Positions 36,339 to 46,329 of a stretch of DNA of 64,000 nucleotides are shown here, one piece after another. The notes under the pieces were generated by a model. It searched no databases, was not told the origin of the DNA, and saw nothing but the letters and a program-made list of their open reading frames with translations. Position numbers and translations under genes: made by a program. Source of the stretch: Amborella trichopoda. Lineage: Eukaryota > Streptophyta > Magnoliopsida > Amborellales > Amborellaceae. The number at the start of each line of letters is the position of its first letter. Position 1 is the stretch's first letter. Location: the NCBI RefSeq assembly GCF_000471905.2, contig NW_006498137.1, positions 890,957 through 954,956 of the forward strand, given 5' to 3'.

Positions 36339-39300
36339 TTACGTACGTACGTANNNNNNNNNNNNNNNNNNNNTCTCTCTCTCTCTCCTCTTTAAAAGGT
36401 GGCACGCCACCCCCCATAAGTGTTGGGGTGGCACACACCTCAAAGAGAAGTCAAGGAGGGGGGCAAGCCCAACCTCTTGTTTTGATTTTGGGGAGGTGCC
36501 ATCTTGATATTGCCCCTAAGTTAAAAAAAGGTTCTTACTACTTAGTGAAACCTTAATCGTGACCCTAGCTTTTTGGCCCCATAAGATTCAGAAAGGGAGT
36601 CTCGAAGGTGCTTCTCAATTTCAGATTGGTCGATTTAGCAGGTTCTAAGATCAAGTGCGCCATTGGTCAGGTGATCGGGTGTGGAGTGTGCTAAGTCCTA
36701 AGGGGGTAACCCAAGGCAAAAGTTAATAAGTCTTCCCATATTTATTTAATTTTATTGATATTCTTGCTTATTTATTTTCCTAAAGTTGTTCAGTTTTATT
36801 CAGTTTGAATAAAGTTTATTTTTGGCAATAAATCATTAAGTTCCTAGATTGTAGTAGGCCTATTTTATTGTAATCATGGCACCTGTAAGTAGAATTTTCA
36901 GCAATTGATAAAAGAAAAAAAAGAAATTGTTGAATTATAGCCTGGAATTCAACATTGCCACCTCTTTCATAATCATGGGTGGTCTGCCATTTTCAATCAT
37001 ACAAAGAGATAATGTCTTGCAATGTAGTGCATGGACAAACAATATGGATAGTTTCACACTCTAAGATATACATATTATCATGGACACAAGAAGAAGTTGC
37101 TCAGCATTTCCAAAATCTATGACATGGATACATATTCCTTTTTTTTTAGGATGGGGATTTTTTTTTTTTTGGGGGGGAGGGGGGTGGATGGGTTGGGTTT
37201 AGGTCAGATAGTGGGATTGAAACTCAGATATGTTATGCACTTGTCAACCCAGGTGGTCAATTCCGGATATGTTGTGCACCTTTATCTTATGGACATGGTT
37301 TATATGAGTCCATTTTGAAATGAGTCACCTCTTAAAAATTTATTTTTGAGATGGATTTTTTGACCTAATTTTTAAGAACATATAATCTCTAATATGGAGA
37401 TCATAAATATGAAAAAATAAATAACTTTTGAAAATTAAAAATAATAATTCTATTTAAAAAACATTTGGACCGTTATTTCAATTGTTTTTAGATGGACCAC
37501 CAAGATGGATGCTTTATACCTCGGGGGACGGCAAATGTAGAAATGTGGTCCTCGCTGCATGAAACAATTTTCCTTATCTTATTATTAGTATATTCATCAT
37601 GTTTTAGGGGCGGCACTTTACATGTTCTGGATACATATTTTAAGATTGGGAATTAATTTGAGCACTTTTGAGCTCCAATTCATTTCTTTTTAAATTGATC
37701 CAGGAGATGAATAAAAACTATTTGTGAGTTTTGGGGTTAAAAAAACTGCGGATGTGGCATTTTGGCCATGGGACCAAAATATACAGTTTGGTCCCACAAG
37801 ATCAAGGGTGCGTATACGGTTCTCTCATGGGATCAAATTGCATATTTGGTCCCATAGGCAATTATGACCTGGAAATTTTCAAATCATATTTAGTTCACCT
37901 TGTGATCAATTTCAAAAGAAAAAAGATCTGAGCTCTTGAAACCTTGATCTGACGGTCCATAAAATGGATGGTCCAGAGACAAACAAATCATATTTAGTTC
38001 ACCTTGTGATCAATTTCAAAAGAAAAAAGATCTGAGCTCTTGAAACCTTGATCTGATGGTCCATAAAATGGATGGTCCAGAGACAAACCTAAATCAAGAT
38101 TTAATTTCGAGCATTTTCTTTATTAAGCCCCATATTACCTTTTTTTATTAAAAATTGGTCTTCGAGATGAATTAAAGATTATTTGAGAGTTTTTGGGACA
38201 AACAAATCACCCCAAAAATGGTGCTTTGGCTATTTTGAATATTCATATAATAGATAAGATGTAACATCCACTTTAAACTTCTTGAAATAATTTTAGATAT
38301 ATCACATTAAGAAATATAATTCAGTTCTTCTCATATTATTTTGTAGTTAGAAGCATCCTAATAGTATTTGGTATTATTATCATATCATGTCAATGCCTGC
38401 AGACTATGCATATAGAAGTGTTCGGGTTGGGCCACGACTGACCTACGCCTTGTACTAGAGACTTCAATCTCTTGCAAACAAGGATAATGTCCATAGTAGC
38501 ATTCCACTAACTTATGATGATTCTTCATTTCCTTGGCATCTTAGCAGCATTTTTAATGATAATAAAGCTATTTAAAAAGTATCCTGAGAATAATCATAGT
38601 TTAATGGAAATGATCATATCCAAAAGTAGGGTCACAAGTTGAAGGATTTGTTAGCATAGATTTGGTGCACTTTCTCTCAAAGGAGATTTCATCACAAAGC
38701 AATAACCACAAATCCATGTTTGTTTAAAAACATATTCCAATAGGAAAGAAAATATCCATGATTAAATATAATTAACATGGAAAGGACAACTCGAAGGATC
38801 TCAGTGCACATGAGAAGCAAAGTTGATACCTTTCCGGGACTTTTCCACTTCAGGATGGTTGGCAAGGGACGAGGAACAGCTGGACCTGTTATGTAGAGCT
38901 GCAAGTTGCTCGGCTTCCTTAAAAATCATATCCCACTGAGACGATTGATATTGATCCACTTGATTCTCATTCTGACAATTTTTGAAGTGTCCTTGAAGTT
39001 CAGAAGTTCCATTGATTAACGGATAATCAGAGAGCATACCATTCTCCTAAATGAACCAGAAAATTTGCTTTAGATATCTGATGAGTAGTAAAATAGTTGC
39101 AAAGTACTGCATGAAACAGAAAATATGAACCATGGTTCATACTCTCTAATGAGCCACGATGATTATCCTTTCCTATTTTATGTGTTTCCATGCATGGCTA
39201 GAAAGTTAACAATAACAATAACAATCAAATTTGAACCTATGTTGCTTGACAAGTAACATATCCATCTAATACATTGCTTCATAAGTTTTCAGCATCAGCA

Positions 39301-42300
39301 ACCAAAATAAATCTCATATACCATACCAGATTGCCAGTGATACAAATATAATAAACTTTCTTTAACTTGTAATAAAAAAATAATTCTCACAAATTTAAGC
39401 CCAAAGAGCAGTAGTAGCATGTGCCTGGAAGCCACTATCAGAGGAGAATGTATGCTTTTATGCTTAAAAGGTCAAAATAATCATGCTACATAATCAAAAT
39501 CTCAATATTCAAATTAAGTGCATAACTGTAAGATCTGTAATTCCTTATTTTCTAGAAAAAAAAAATGCAGTGAGCAGCGTAAGCCATTTTTTAGTTCAGA
39601 AAAATGAAGAGACATTGTTTAGTTCATCAAACACGTTTTGATGTATCAAGGGTTCATTCCCAACACAAAAATCAATGAGAATTATTACCAAATAGTTTCC
39701 CATTTGATGAAGTATCGGAGAGATACCTCAGTTCTATGAGTAGAGATTGAAAGCATAATTTGCAAGCCCAAATCAGGACCTCGAGTAGAACCCAATCACT
39801 CATTCAGGGTTAAACCAGAGACCCACTGGGTCAGCAACAAGCATATTTTCAGTTTCTTTGCTTTTTTCTATGTGAATCACTCATTTCAGGAGAACAAGAC
39901 CAAACCCATTGAAGATTTTACCAAAATTAACCTGGCAATAGGCCAGGTTGGTTGCACCCTAGTGAGTCCCAGATGGACAGGACAATGAATTGACGACAAT
40001 GAAGGATGTATAAAAGAATTAGAACATTTTCATCTTCACGAGTTAAGGGATGTAGAAATACAGCCAAAATGTTCAATTTCAGAAGGTTGTTGGAAGTTAG
40101 CAAATCATGGAGCAATCTTCAAAGAATATATACGTCCAAAAATTTTTGGCTTGCAGTTGGAAAAATCAAATCACTGAGAAAATACAAATTTGACAGATTT
40201 GGGGGGTTATTTTTTGACAAAGGGAAGAATGCATCAATAAAAATTGCAATCTTCTACTCTAGTGAATAAAGCAGTACTAGTTGACTCGCTTGCAGTGGAG
40301 GGCAGCAGTCAATGGGATCTCATTTTGACATCTCTTTGATTATTTCTGGTTTTGTCTTTGCAGTTGTTTGCATACATTCACATTGATCAAAAAGAAAGCA
40401 AAAGAACCACCCAGGATCAAGAATATTCCAGGGAATATTAAAAATTTCAACAGGCAATTTAATATTAACAGCAAATGCAAATCAATCAATTAAATAGTTG
40501 ACAGCAAGAGCTGCTTCAGCACTGAAGACTCATGGGATATATTATGGTCCACCAATCAACTGGAACCAACATTTATTCAAAAAGTGACCAGATGATCCAC
40601 AAGCACTAATTTCAAATTCCAACAAAGCTATAAACTATTAAGAAAATAGATTGATCAATTAAACTTTTCAAATAATATGTCAAGATAGAAAAATCAAGGG
40701 TGGATATGTAGTAGGCTGTTTATCATTATCAAGAGAACAAAGCTACTTCTTTGATTTAAAAAGAAAAAGAAAAGGGCAAAAAGGATTGAAAAAGCGAGAA
40801 CCTCCTAGAACATCTAGTTTCAAGATCTAGATATGAAGTATATACAAGCTTAGATCAAATTTCTCCATCAATTTGATAATACATCTAGTAAAATAAATTT
40901 CCATGCATGTAAGAAAAAAATAACCTCTTACAAATAATCACAAGATAGTTATATTGTTCTTTTGGCATACCTCATCTGAAATAGTTTCTTCCTCGAAAGG
41001 ATCATTCAAATCTTCTTCTGAATCAAATCCACTGTTCTCTTTTAAAGTTTCATGAGTTTGAATATGCCCTCCAAGAGAGCAAGTGCCCAAGTTTCGTGCC
41101 TAATAATTACATCAAACAGTCACTAATTGTGATATCGTTATAGTTTCTCGAATTAAAAAAATACAGGACTTAGGAATGAACCCGAGGCCTAGGTGGTCAT
41201 GACTGTGGAGCAACGACGACATCTTGGGTTCCATCTCTACCTACCCTCCAAAAAAAAAAAAAAAAGTCACATAATACCCCATCAATGATACTGTGCTTAT
41301 CAGAGGACCCAATAAGTTCCTTGTTTTGATACATCTGAAGTACTTCGCTCTTTTCATTTATAAATTCATGCCTCCAAACTTGACCTCCAACAAGGGAAGC
41401 ATCTGAATCATGCACCTATAAATAAGACCAAGTATTACCATTTAAGATATCGTACTGACTTCTGCTGTGACAAGGAAAGAAGTGAAAACTCCATACCTCC
41501 ACTGATGATATGGTCTTTCGTTCTGCAAAATCAGGTTCATGAACCCCATTTTGTGATATCTTCAGGCCTTTAAGAAAATCCAAAAGAATGAACAATCATG
41601 AGTGATTTCTAGTGATTATACTATAAATATTTAATTAGCTAGTCCAATTAATATGGGGGAAGATTTCTTTGCCATTCTCCAATAACCCAGAAATAGTTGT
41701 TATTTCGCCACTTTGCATTAAAACCTAGAAGGGAATATTATGACAAGTATTTTTTTTCCAGCCAAGTATTCGCTGAGAATAATACGAAAAGCCAGCAGTG
41801 AAAGAAACGGTATTAGGACATTTTTCTAGAAGCAAAAAGAAGAGAATTTTATGTGCAGCAGTATGTCTCCAATAATCTAAGGTTGTCCAGTTTCTTCTAA
41901 TCGTCCTGCTGTTCTCCTACCACCAAGGACAGAGCCAATGTAGGGACGCTTTACATTGCTTTAACTTCGAGAATCAAGAATGCAGAAACTTGACCCTGAG
42001 ACCTGTTTCCAAAAAATTTCTAGTAAAAGGGCAGCTATGATTAGACCATAGTTGTTGGAAACGCCTGGGAACCCGAGTCGTTTTAGGAACCGGAATCGCA
42101 GAATCGCCGCCGGCTAGAAGATTCATGTCTTAGGAATCGTTGTCCATACAATAGGAATCGCTAGGAACGAGATTCCTAGTTTTTGAGAATCATGCTTCCA
42201 CCTAAATAGATTCAAGTTTCATCAACATATGGCATCAAGATTCCATCCTCCTTCGAATAGAGATTCTCATCCCCTTGGAATCGACACTCCAGGAGTCAAG

Positions 42301-43842
42301 ATTCATTAATATGCGGCATCGCGTTTCCTACATTTGTGGAATCGAGTTTCTGACATGTGGAACAGAGATACGTCGCAGTTTTAAATTGTGATTCTAACAC
42401 ATTTGGATTCAAGCTTCTTATGCATATGGATTAAAGATCCATGCCAGTTTGAGCTCAAGATTTATAATATTATGGACTATGGAATGCGTTTGACGACCCC
42501 TACCAAGAATCGAGATTTCATTTTTATGGAGAAGGAAGCCACAAGCACATCTTGAGCCTCATCAACTTTAGAACCTATATTGGTTGTCTCTTATTAGAAG
42601 GTTTCCCAAATTTTAAAGTGATTGTGTTGACTATTGAACTTACGGTCATTATATACAAAAGACAAGTATTTCTAAATTGTTATTTTCACTTCATTATGAT
42701 AAAGACAAAATAAGATTATATCTATGTCTTTTACTTTTAATTGTATGTGTTGTATTTACCAATTATATTTTAAATTTAAAGTAAAGCCCATCTAGGGTGG
42801 CACAAGTAAAATAATGAAACCCTACAACCACTAGAAGCATTCGAAAGAAGATTTCTATTCCAATTGACATGGAATCAAGATTTAATCCTCGTTGGAACCT
42901 AGATTTAATATAATTGAGAACATCTACCCACAATTAATGGGTTCAAGTTTCTAAAGATGTGTTGGATCTAGATTCCGAAATTAGGGAATTGAGTTACCTT
43001 GGTTTCAATAAATGGTTTTTAAAAATGTGTTGAATCGAGATTTCAAAATTAAGGAATCAAGTTTCTTTGGTTCTAATAAATGGTTTCTAAAGATATCTCA
43101 AATCGAGATTCCGAAATTAAGGAATCGAGTTTCCTTGGTTTCGAAACAAGGTTTCCGTGGAGATTCCTTAATGGAAACGCGGAATCAGGTTTCGGAACCG
43201 GAACGCGAGGTCAGCGGAGAGATCTGGTAACTATGTATTAGACTAGGTTAACAAAGCCCCAGAAGAACCACAATAACCAGTAAGATAAAAAAGAAAAGTG
43301 ATATCCACAAATGACAACTACAAACAAATATCGTACAGAATGGGATAATCGCTACAGTATGAAACTTAGTACTAACAAAAGAAAGAATACTTCCATCCCC
43401 AAAGAAAAACAAAATAAAATAGAACTCCATGCTGTAATTGTTTCCCTGCCTTACAGCCTCCTGCTTCTAGCATTCTATGTTAACAAATATATCAATAATT
43501 ATATAGATGCCACATGCATGAACAAACATGATACAAAATGTTACATGAGTGTGCATGCACAAATTATTGTTAGATACGAGTATCAGCACTAATAAATCAG
43601 AAGCCTTATGGACTGCCTAGATGTTCCCAATCAGAACAGTCCTTTTCAAAGCATACACTGTTTGGGATTCTCCGTGCCTATATTTCAATATGGAATTGCA
43701 TAAACATAAATACAGAGCAAACATGAGCAATGGAACCAACACCCCCATTAAAAGACACAGAATGAACATTTATCATAAATTTAAAATAATCGCACAAAAT
43801 GACCATACCTTCATTTATCTCATCTCCTGTAGCTTTGGGTGC
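27993..43842 (-). CDS. Conserved plant protein of uncertain function, 12 exons, 5' end not found
   Basis: Exons (right to left): 43842-43809, 41567-41497, 41415-41278, 41099-40971, 39046-38830, 30838-30618, 30532-30404, 30210-30074, 29983-29886, 29722-29631, 29047-28914, 28062-27993. All have GT-AG borders and every junction is in phase, giving 489 codons without a stop and TGA at 27993-27995. N-terminal visible part is acidic (SEEDLNDPFEEETISDEE). Then come GGRGKSRFKFSIRPQLYTK, a glutamine/lysine-rich middle, RTMADCFQEAF, FGYFGRLQQIIRNEKDKHLDF, VRILSRCLEAKLTVCHCSF and finally FSSRICMDVEIEIGKLIRIHPPWKEV cut by an intron inside the tryptophan codon. I recognise this C-terminal order as a conserved, poorly characterised plant protein; a relation to SPIDR-type DNA-repair scaffolds is possible but unproven. 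Introns include one of 8.0 kb filled by hAT elements. The open, phase-consistent frame argues for a working gene. Confidence 0.75.
31030..34470 (-). pseudogene. hAT-superfamily transposase, decayed
   Basis: Reading on the - strand from 34455: a BED-type zinc finger (CKFCMKS, then INRLKKDLVG, then VVRREM) interrupted by a TAG; after the nested element, YEEIVRIVD; a DUF659-like domain with TIMTDDWSDKRNKSIMNLMV and SIDTSKKFHDA (about 32985-32840); then DSQFWNGVQYAL, PLVKVLKMVD and GHIYKARPDAKEEI (32570-32440); and the C-terminal dimerisation region with IHTKKRNKFEQK, LQERHQEL and NQWLVDAGDDEVF followed by LTWGQVCEAAG (31830-31580). Several stops and frame changes occur. The left flank (31030-31060) has GGCCGCCTAGGCGCTCGCCC, a GC-rich palindromic word typical of plant hAT ends. 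It lies in the 8-kb intron of the - strand gene and in the same orientation. Confidence 0.8.
33306..34246. mobile_element. Non-autonomous hAT-type element nested in the hAT transposase
   Basis: The ends are CAGTGTTTGAAAAGTCATCGATC and, reverse complemented, CAGTGGTTTAAAAAACGGATCGATC. Directly outside are GCTCTAAA (33298-33305) and GCTCTAAC (34247-34254), an 8-bp target duplication with one mismatch, as for hAT elements. The outer parts are rich in GATCCGGATCG words and the 500-bp core is extremely AT-rich. A direct 47-bp duplication (CATTTTTCAGCATTAATTTATAATAAAAGTTGTACTTTCC) lies at 33410-33490. No coding capacity is seen. Confidence 0.8.
34471..35220. other. AT-rich intron sequence, probably hAT 5' flank
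   Basis: No gene. It may include the untranslated end of the hAT element; the terminal inverted repeat was not located. Confidence 0.4.
35264..35745. repeat. Dispersed repeat family, copy A
   Basis: GTC(C/T)AAAACCCTTA(C/G)CC(T/C)(T/G)GGGC(T)A is shared with 56655-56680. Later the phrases GGGTTAGTTTGAGAAGA / GGATCTATTTGAGAAGA and GGTGGACTCC / GGTGTCCTTGACTCC recur in the same order and spacing. The class is unknown; both copies sit among transposons. Confidence 0.5.
35746..36900 (+). mobile_element. Possible LTR-derived segment
   Basis: CCTAGGTTCTAGAATCCTATCAATAGGGGTCTCCCCTCC (36228-36266) has the look of a retrotransposon LTR promoter and start region (a degenerate TATAAATA followed by a C/T-rich start). 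Upstream is AT-rich U3-like sequence; downstream is the CT microsatellite, a gap and GC-rich sequence. LTR borders were not found, so this is tentative. Confidence 0.25.
36306..36390. repeat. (CT)n microsatellite with 20-N assembly gap
   Basis: A CT run of about 30 bases, then TACGTACGTACGTA, then N from 36354 to 36373, then CT again. The gap size is nominal. Confidence 0.95.
36901..37879. other. Intron sequence without a recognisable element
   Basis: Contains T and G homopolymer runs (37140-37180) and AT-rich sequence; nothing coding is visible. Confidence 0.4.
37880..38088. repeat. 104-bp perfect-type tandem duplication
   Basis: The unit beginning CAAATCATATTTAGTTCACC and ending GGTCCAGAGACAAA occurs at 37880 and again at 37984, with about one mismatch (ACGGTCC versus ATGGTCC). 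Confidence 0.9.
41168..41268 (+). mobile_element. SINE-like insertion in an intron
   Basis: GAGGCCTAGGTGGTCATGAC (possible A box) is followed by GGGTTCCATCTCTACC (possible B box) and a short tail ending in a 15-A run. It sits in the intron between exons 41278-41415 and 40971-41099, opposite in direction to the gene. Confidence 0.4.
42047..43235. mobile_element. GAATCG-rich non-autonomous hAT-type element, copy A
   Basis: The ends are CATAGTTGTTGGAAACGCC and (reverse complement of right end) CATAGTTACCAGATC. Outside are GATTAGAC (42039-42046) and TATTAGAC (43236-43243), an 8-bp target duplication with one difference. The body is full of short GAATC(G/A)AG(A/T)TTC words, about every 25-40 bases at both ends, with a 300-bp AT-rich centre. 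It has no coding capacity. It lies in the intron between exons 43809-43842 and 41497-41567. A second copy in opposite orientation is at 44991-46227. Confidence 0.8.
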
Positions 43843-43919
43843 CTGTTCAGTAAAGGTAGTAGCACAATCAATCGCAACCGCATTACATTACAGAAAAGAA
43901 CCATTCTATGAAAGTTACA

Positions 43920-44774
43920 CCATTCAACAGACAAAAAGGTCATTCATTATTAATGCTAGGTAAAATTCTGTATATAATAACACGTAAGCCATAAAGCAAA
44001 CGCCAAGACTCTAGATGCTTCAAAGTTTGATTAAGAAAATGCTAATCTTGTTCATGACAACCACCATTATTTTTTCAAGCAAGAATTTAAGATCAAAAGG
44101 ACAGGTGCCAATATGGAAATTTTAAAAGACTATGGTGTTTGAATTTAGTTGAACATATGATACATAAAAATATGATGGGAGTCCAACAACAAACTTCCAT
44201 ACATATTGCAACGGCTTAGGATTCTCCCTTGCTAACATGCGTAAATGGAAGTTTATCCTAAGCGAACCCATCTAGCAGTCACGCATTGAAACAAGAAAAG
44301 TTTCTTTCAATGCGTATGGATACATTTTTGACATGCAAAAGGTACATGTCACGAAATCATTCACTCTTAGTGTAATGATCTCCAAGAAAAGATGGTTTCT
44401 ATCACTCCATTAATACAGATGAGGTTAACAAAGTTTACACATTTGTGCACACACACACAGTTTGGAGAACAAAACGCATTTAAAAATTATTGGCATTACT
44501 AAATAAATATCGTAGCATAAGGAGCAGGAAGGCACACAAAGATGGGGACAAGATGAAAGCATAGGACATCAAGCCAGGCACTATCATGATACGTAGCAGT
44601 TGAGAGTATAAAACCCACTTAGTATAGGGACAATGGCATTAGAAGAATAAGGATATACAATAGAGAGAACATGAAAAGCAGACATAACATTTTTCTCTCA
44701 TAATACATTAATATGAGCAAATTGTCATCTAGCAGAATATAGAATTCTATATTCTCTAGGAACTAGCATGTTCT
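43920..44774. other. Intron or upstream sequence without a recognisable element
   Basis: AT-rich, with a short CA run (44445-44460). No gene is visible. Confidence 0.4.
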
Positions 44775-46249
44775 TGTGAATCTTTAACAAAAGAGAGAGC
44801 GGAAGGATAAGAGGAATAGTGGCATAGAAGCAAAGAAGGTCGGGTTGCCCCTCACCATCTGTGTTGAGACCGATATATATTAATATATATGTGTGTGTGG
44901 GTTCGGAGCAATTTAATCTTATGTAAATGAGAAATTACAATGAGTGACATTACACAAATAATAGACGTAAGTCTTACAGAGATGCCCCAACATAGTTACC
45001 GGAATCTCTCCACGACTTCACGATTCCAGTTTCGAAACCCGATTCCGCGTTTCCGTTAAGGGATCTCCACGGAAACCGTTTTTCGAAACCAAGGAAACGT
45101 GATTCCTTAATTTCAGAATCTCGATTCAACACATCTTTAGAAACCATTTTTTGGAACCAAGGAAACTCAATTCTTTAATTTCGGAATCTCGATTCAACAC
45201 ATCTTTAGAAACCATTTATCGGGACCAAGAAAACTCGATTCCTTAATTTCAGAATCTTGATCCAACACATCTTTAGAAACTTGAACCCATTAATTGCGGG
45301 TAGATGTTCCCAAATATATCGAATCTGGATTCTAGCGATGATTAAATCTTGATTAATAAATAAATAAATAAATTCAAAGTATATAAAAAAAAACAATTCA
45401 AAGTACATTATGTCCAATGTTTATGATGGTTGTGCACTTCCTAAAGGAAATTGGAGTAGAAAACTTCCTTCGAATGCTTCTAGTGGTTGCAAGTTTTTAT
45501 TATTTTACTTGTGCCACCCTAGATGGCTTTTACTTTAAATTTAAAATATAACTGGTAAATACAACACATACAATTAAAAGTAAAACCATGGCGTAGACAT
45601 AATCTTATTTTGGCTTTATAATAATGAAGTCAACATCACAATTTACAAATACTAATCTTTTGTATATAGTGACCGTAAGATCAATAGTCAACACAATCAC
45701 TTTAAACTTTGGAAAAACTTCTAATAAGAGACATCCAATATAGATTCTAAAAATGTACTATGGACTTTCTTCTCCATAAAAATGAAATCTCGATTCCTAG
45801 TAGGGGTCATCAAACGCATTCCATAATCCATATTATTGTAAATCTCGATCTCAAACTGGCATGGATCTCTGATCCATATACTTCAGAAACTTAATTCTAA
45901 ATATGTTATAATCACGATTCAAAAAAACAACATATCTATATTCCACATATATCAGAAACTCAATTCCATAGATGTCGGAAACTCGATTCTGCATATTAAT
46001 AAATCTTGACTCCTGGAGTGTCGATTCCAGGAGTGTCGATTCCAGGAGTGTGGATGAAACTTCAATCTATTTCGGTCGAAACACGATTCTCAAAAACTAA
46101 GAATCTCATTCCCCACGATTCCGTAGTACGGACAATGATTCTTAGGATAGGAATCTTCTAGCCGGCAACGATTCCATGATTCTGGTTCCTAAAACGATTC
46201 GGGTTCCCAGGCGTTTCCAACAACTATTGCCCAATACAAAGACAAATTA
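44775..46249 (-). repeat. 3' LTR of the copia element, split by an hAT insertion
   Basis: The two pieces 44775-44990 and 46228-46249 together correspond to the 250-bp 5' LTR. A (TA)n/(TG)n variation at 44876-44900 distinguishes it. Confidence 0.8.
44991..46227. mobile_element. GAATCG-rich non-autonomous hAT-type element, copy B, inside a copia LTR
   Basis: This is an inverted relative of copy A: it starts CATAGTTACCGGAATCTC and ends CCCAGGCGTTTCCAACAACTAT. It interrupts the 3' LTR of the copia element. Left flank TGCCCCAA (44983-44990) and right flank TGCCCAA (46228-46234) form the target duplication; the uninterrupted site TGCCCCAATACAAAG survives in the other LTR (57961-57975), which proves the insertion and its borders. 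The internal vocabulary and the AT-rich centre correspond to copy A. Confidence 0.85.
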
Positions 46250-46329
46250 TTATATCATAGAGCAAATAGGCCCATGCAAGTTATGTCGTGGTTTGGATCA
46301 TGGATGGCATGGCATTAAGAAACCAATGT

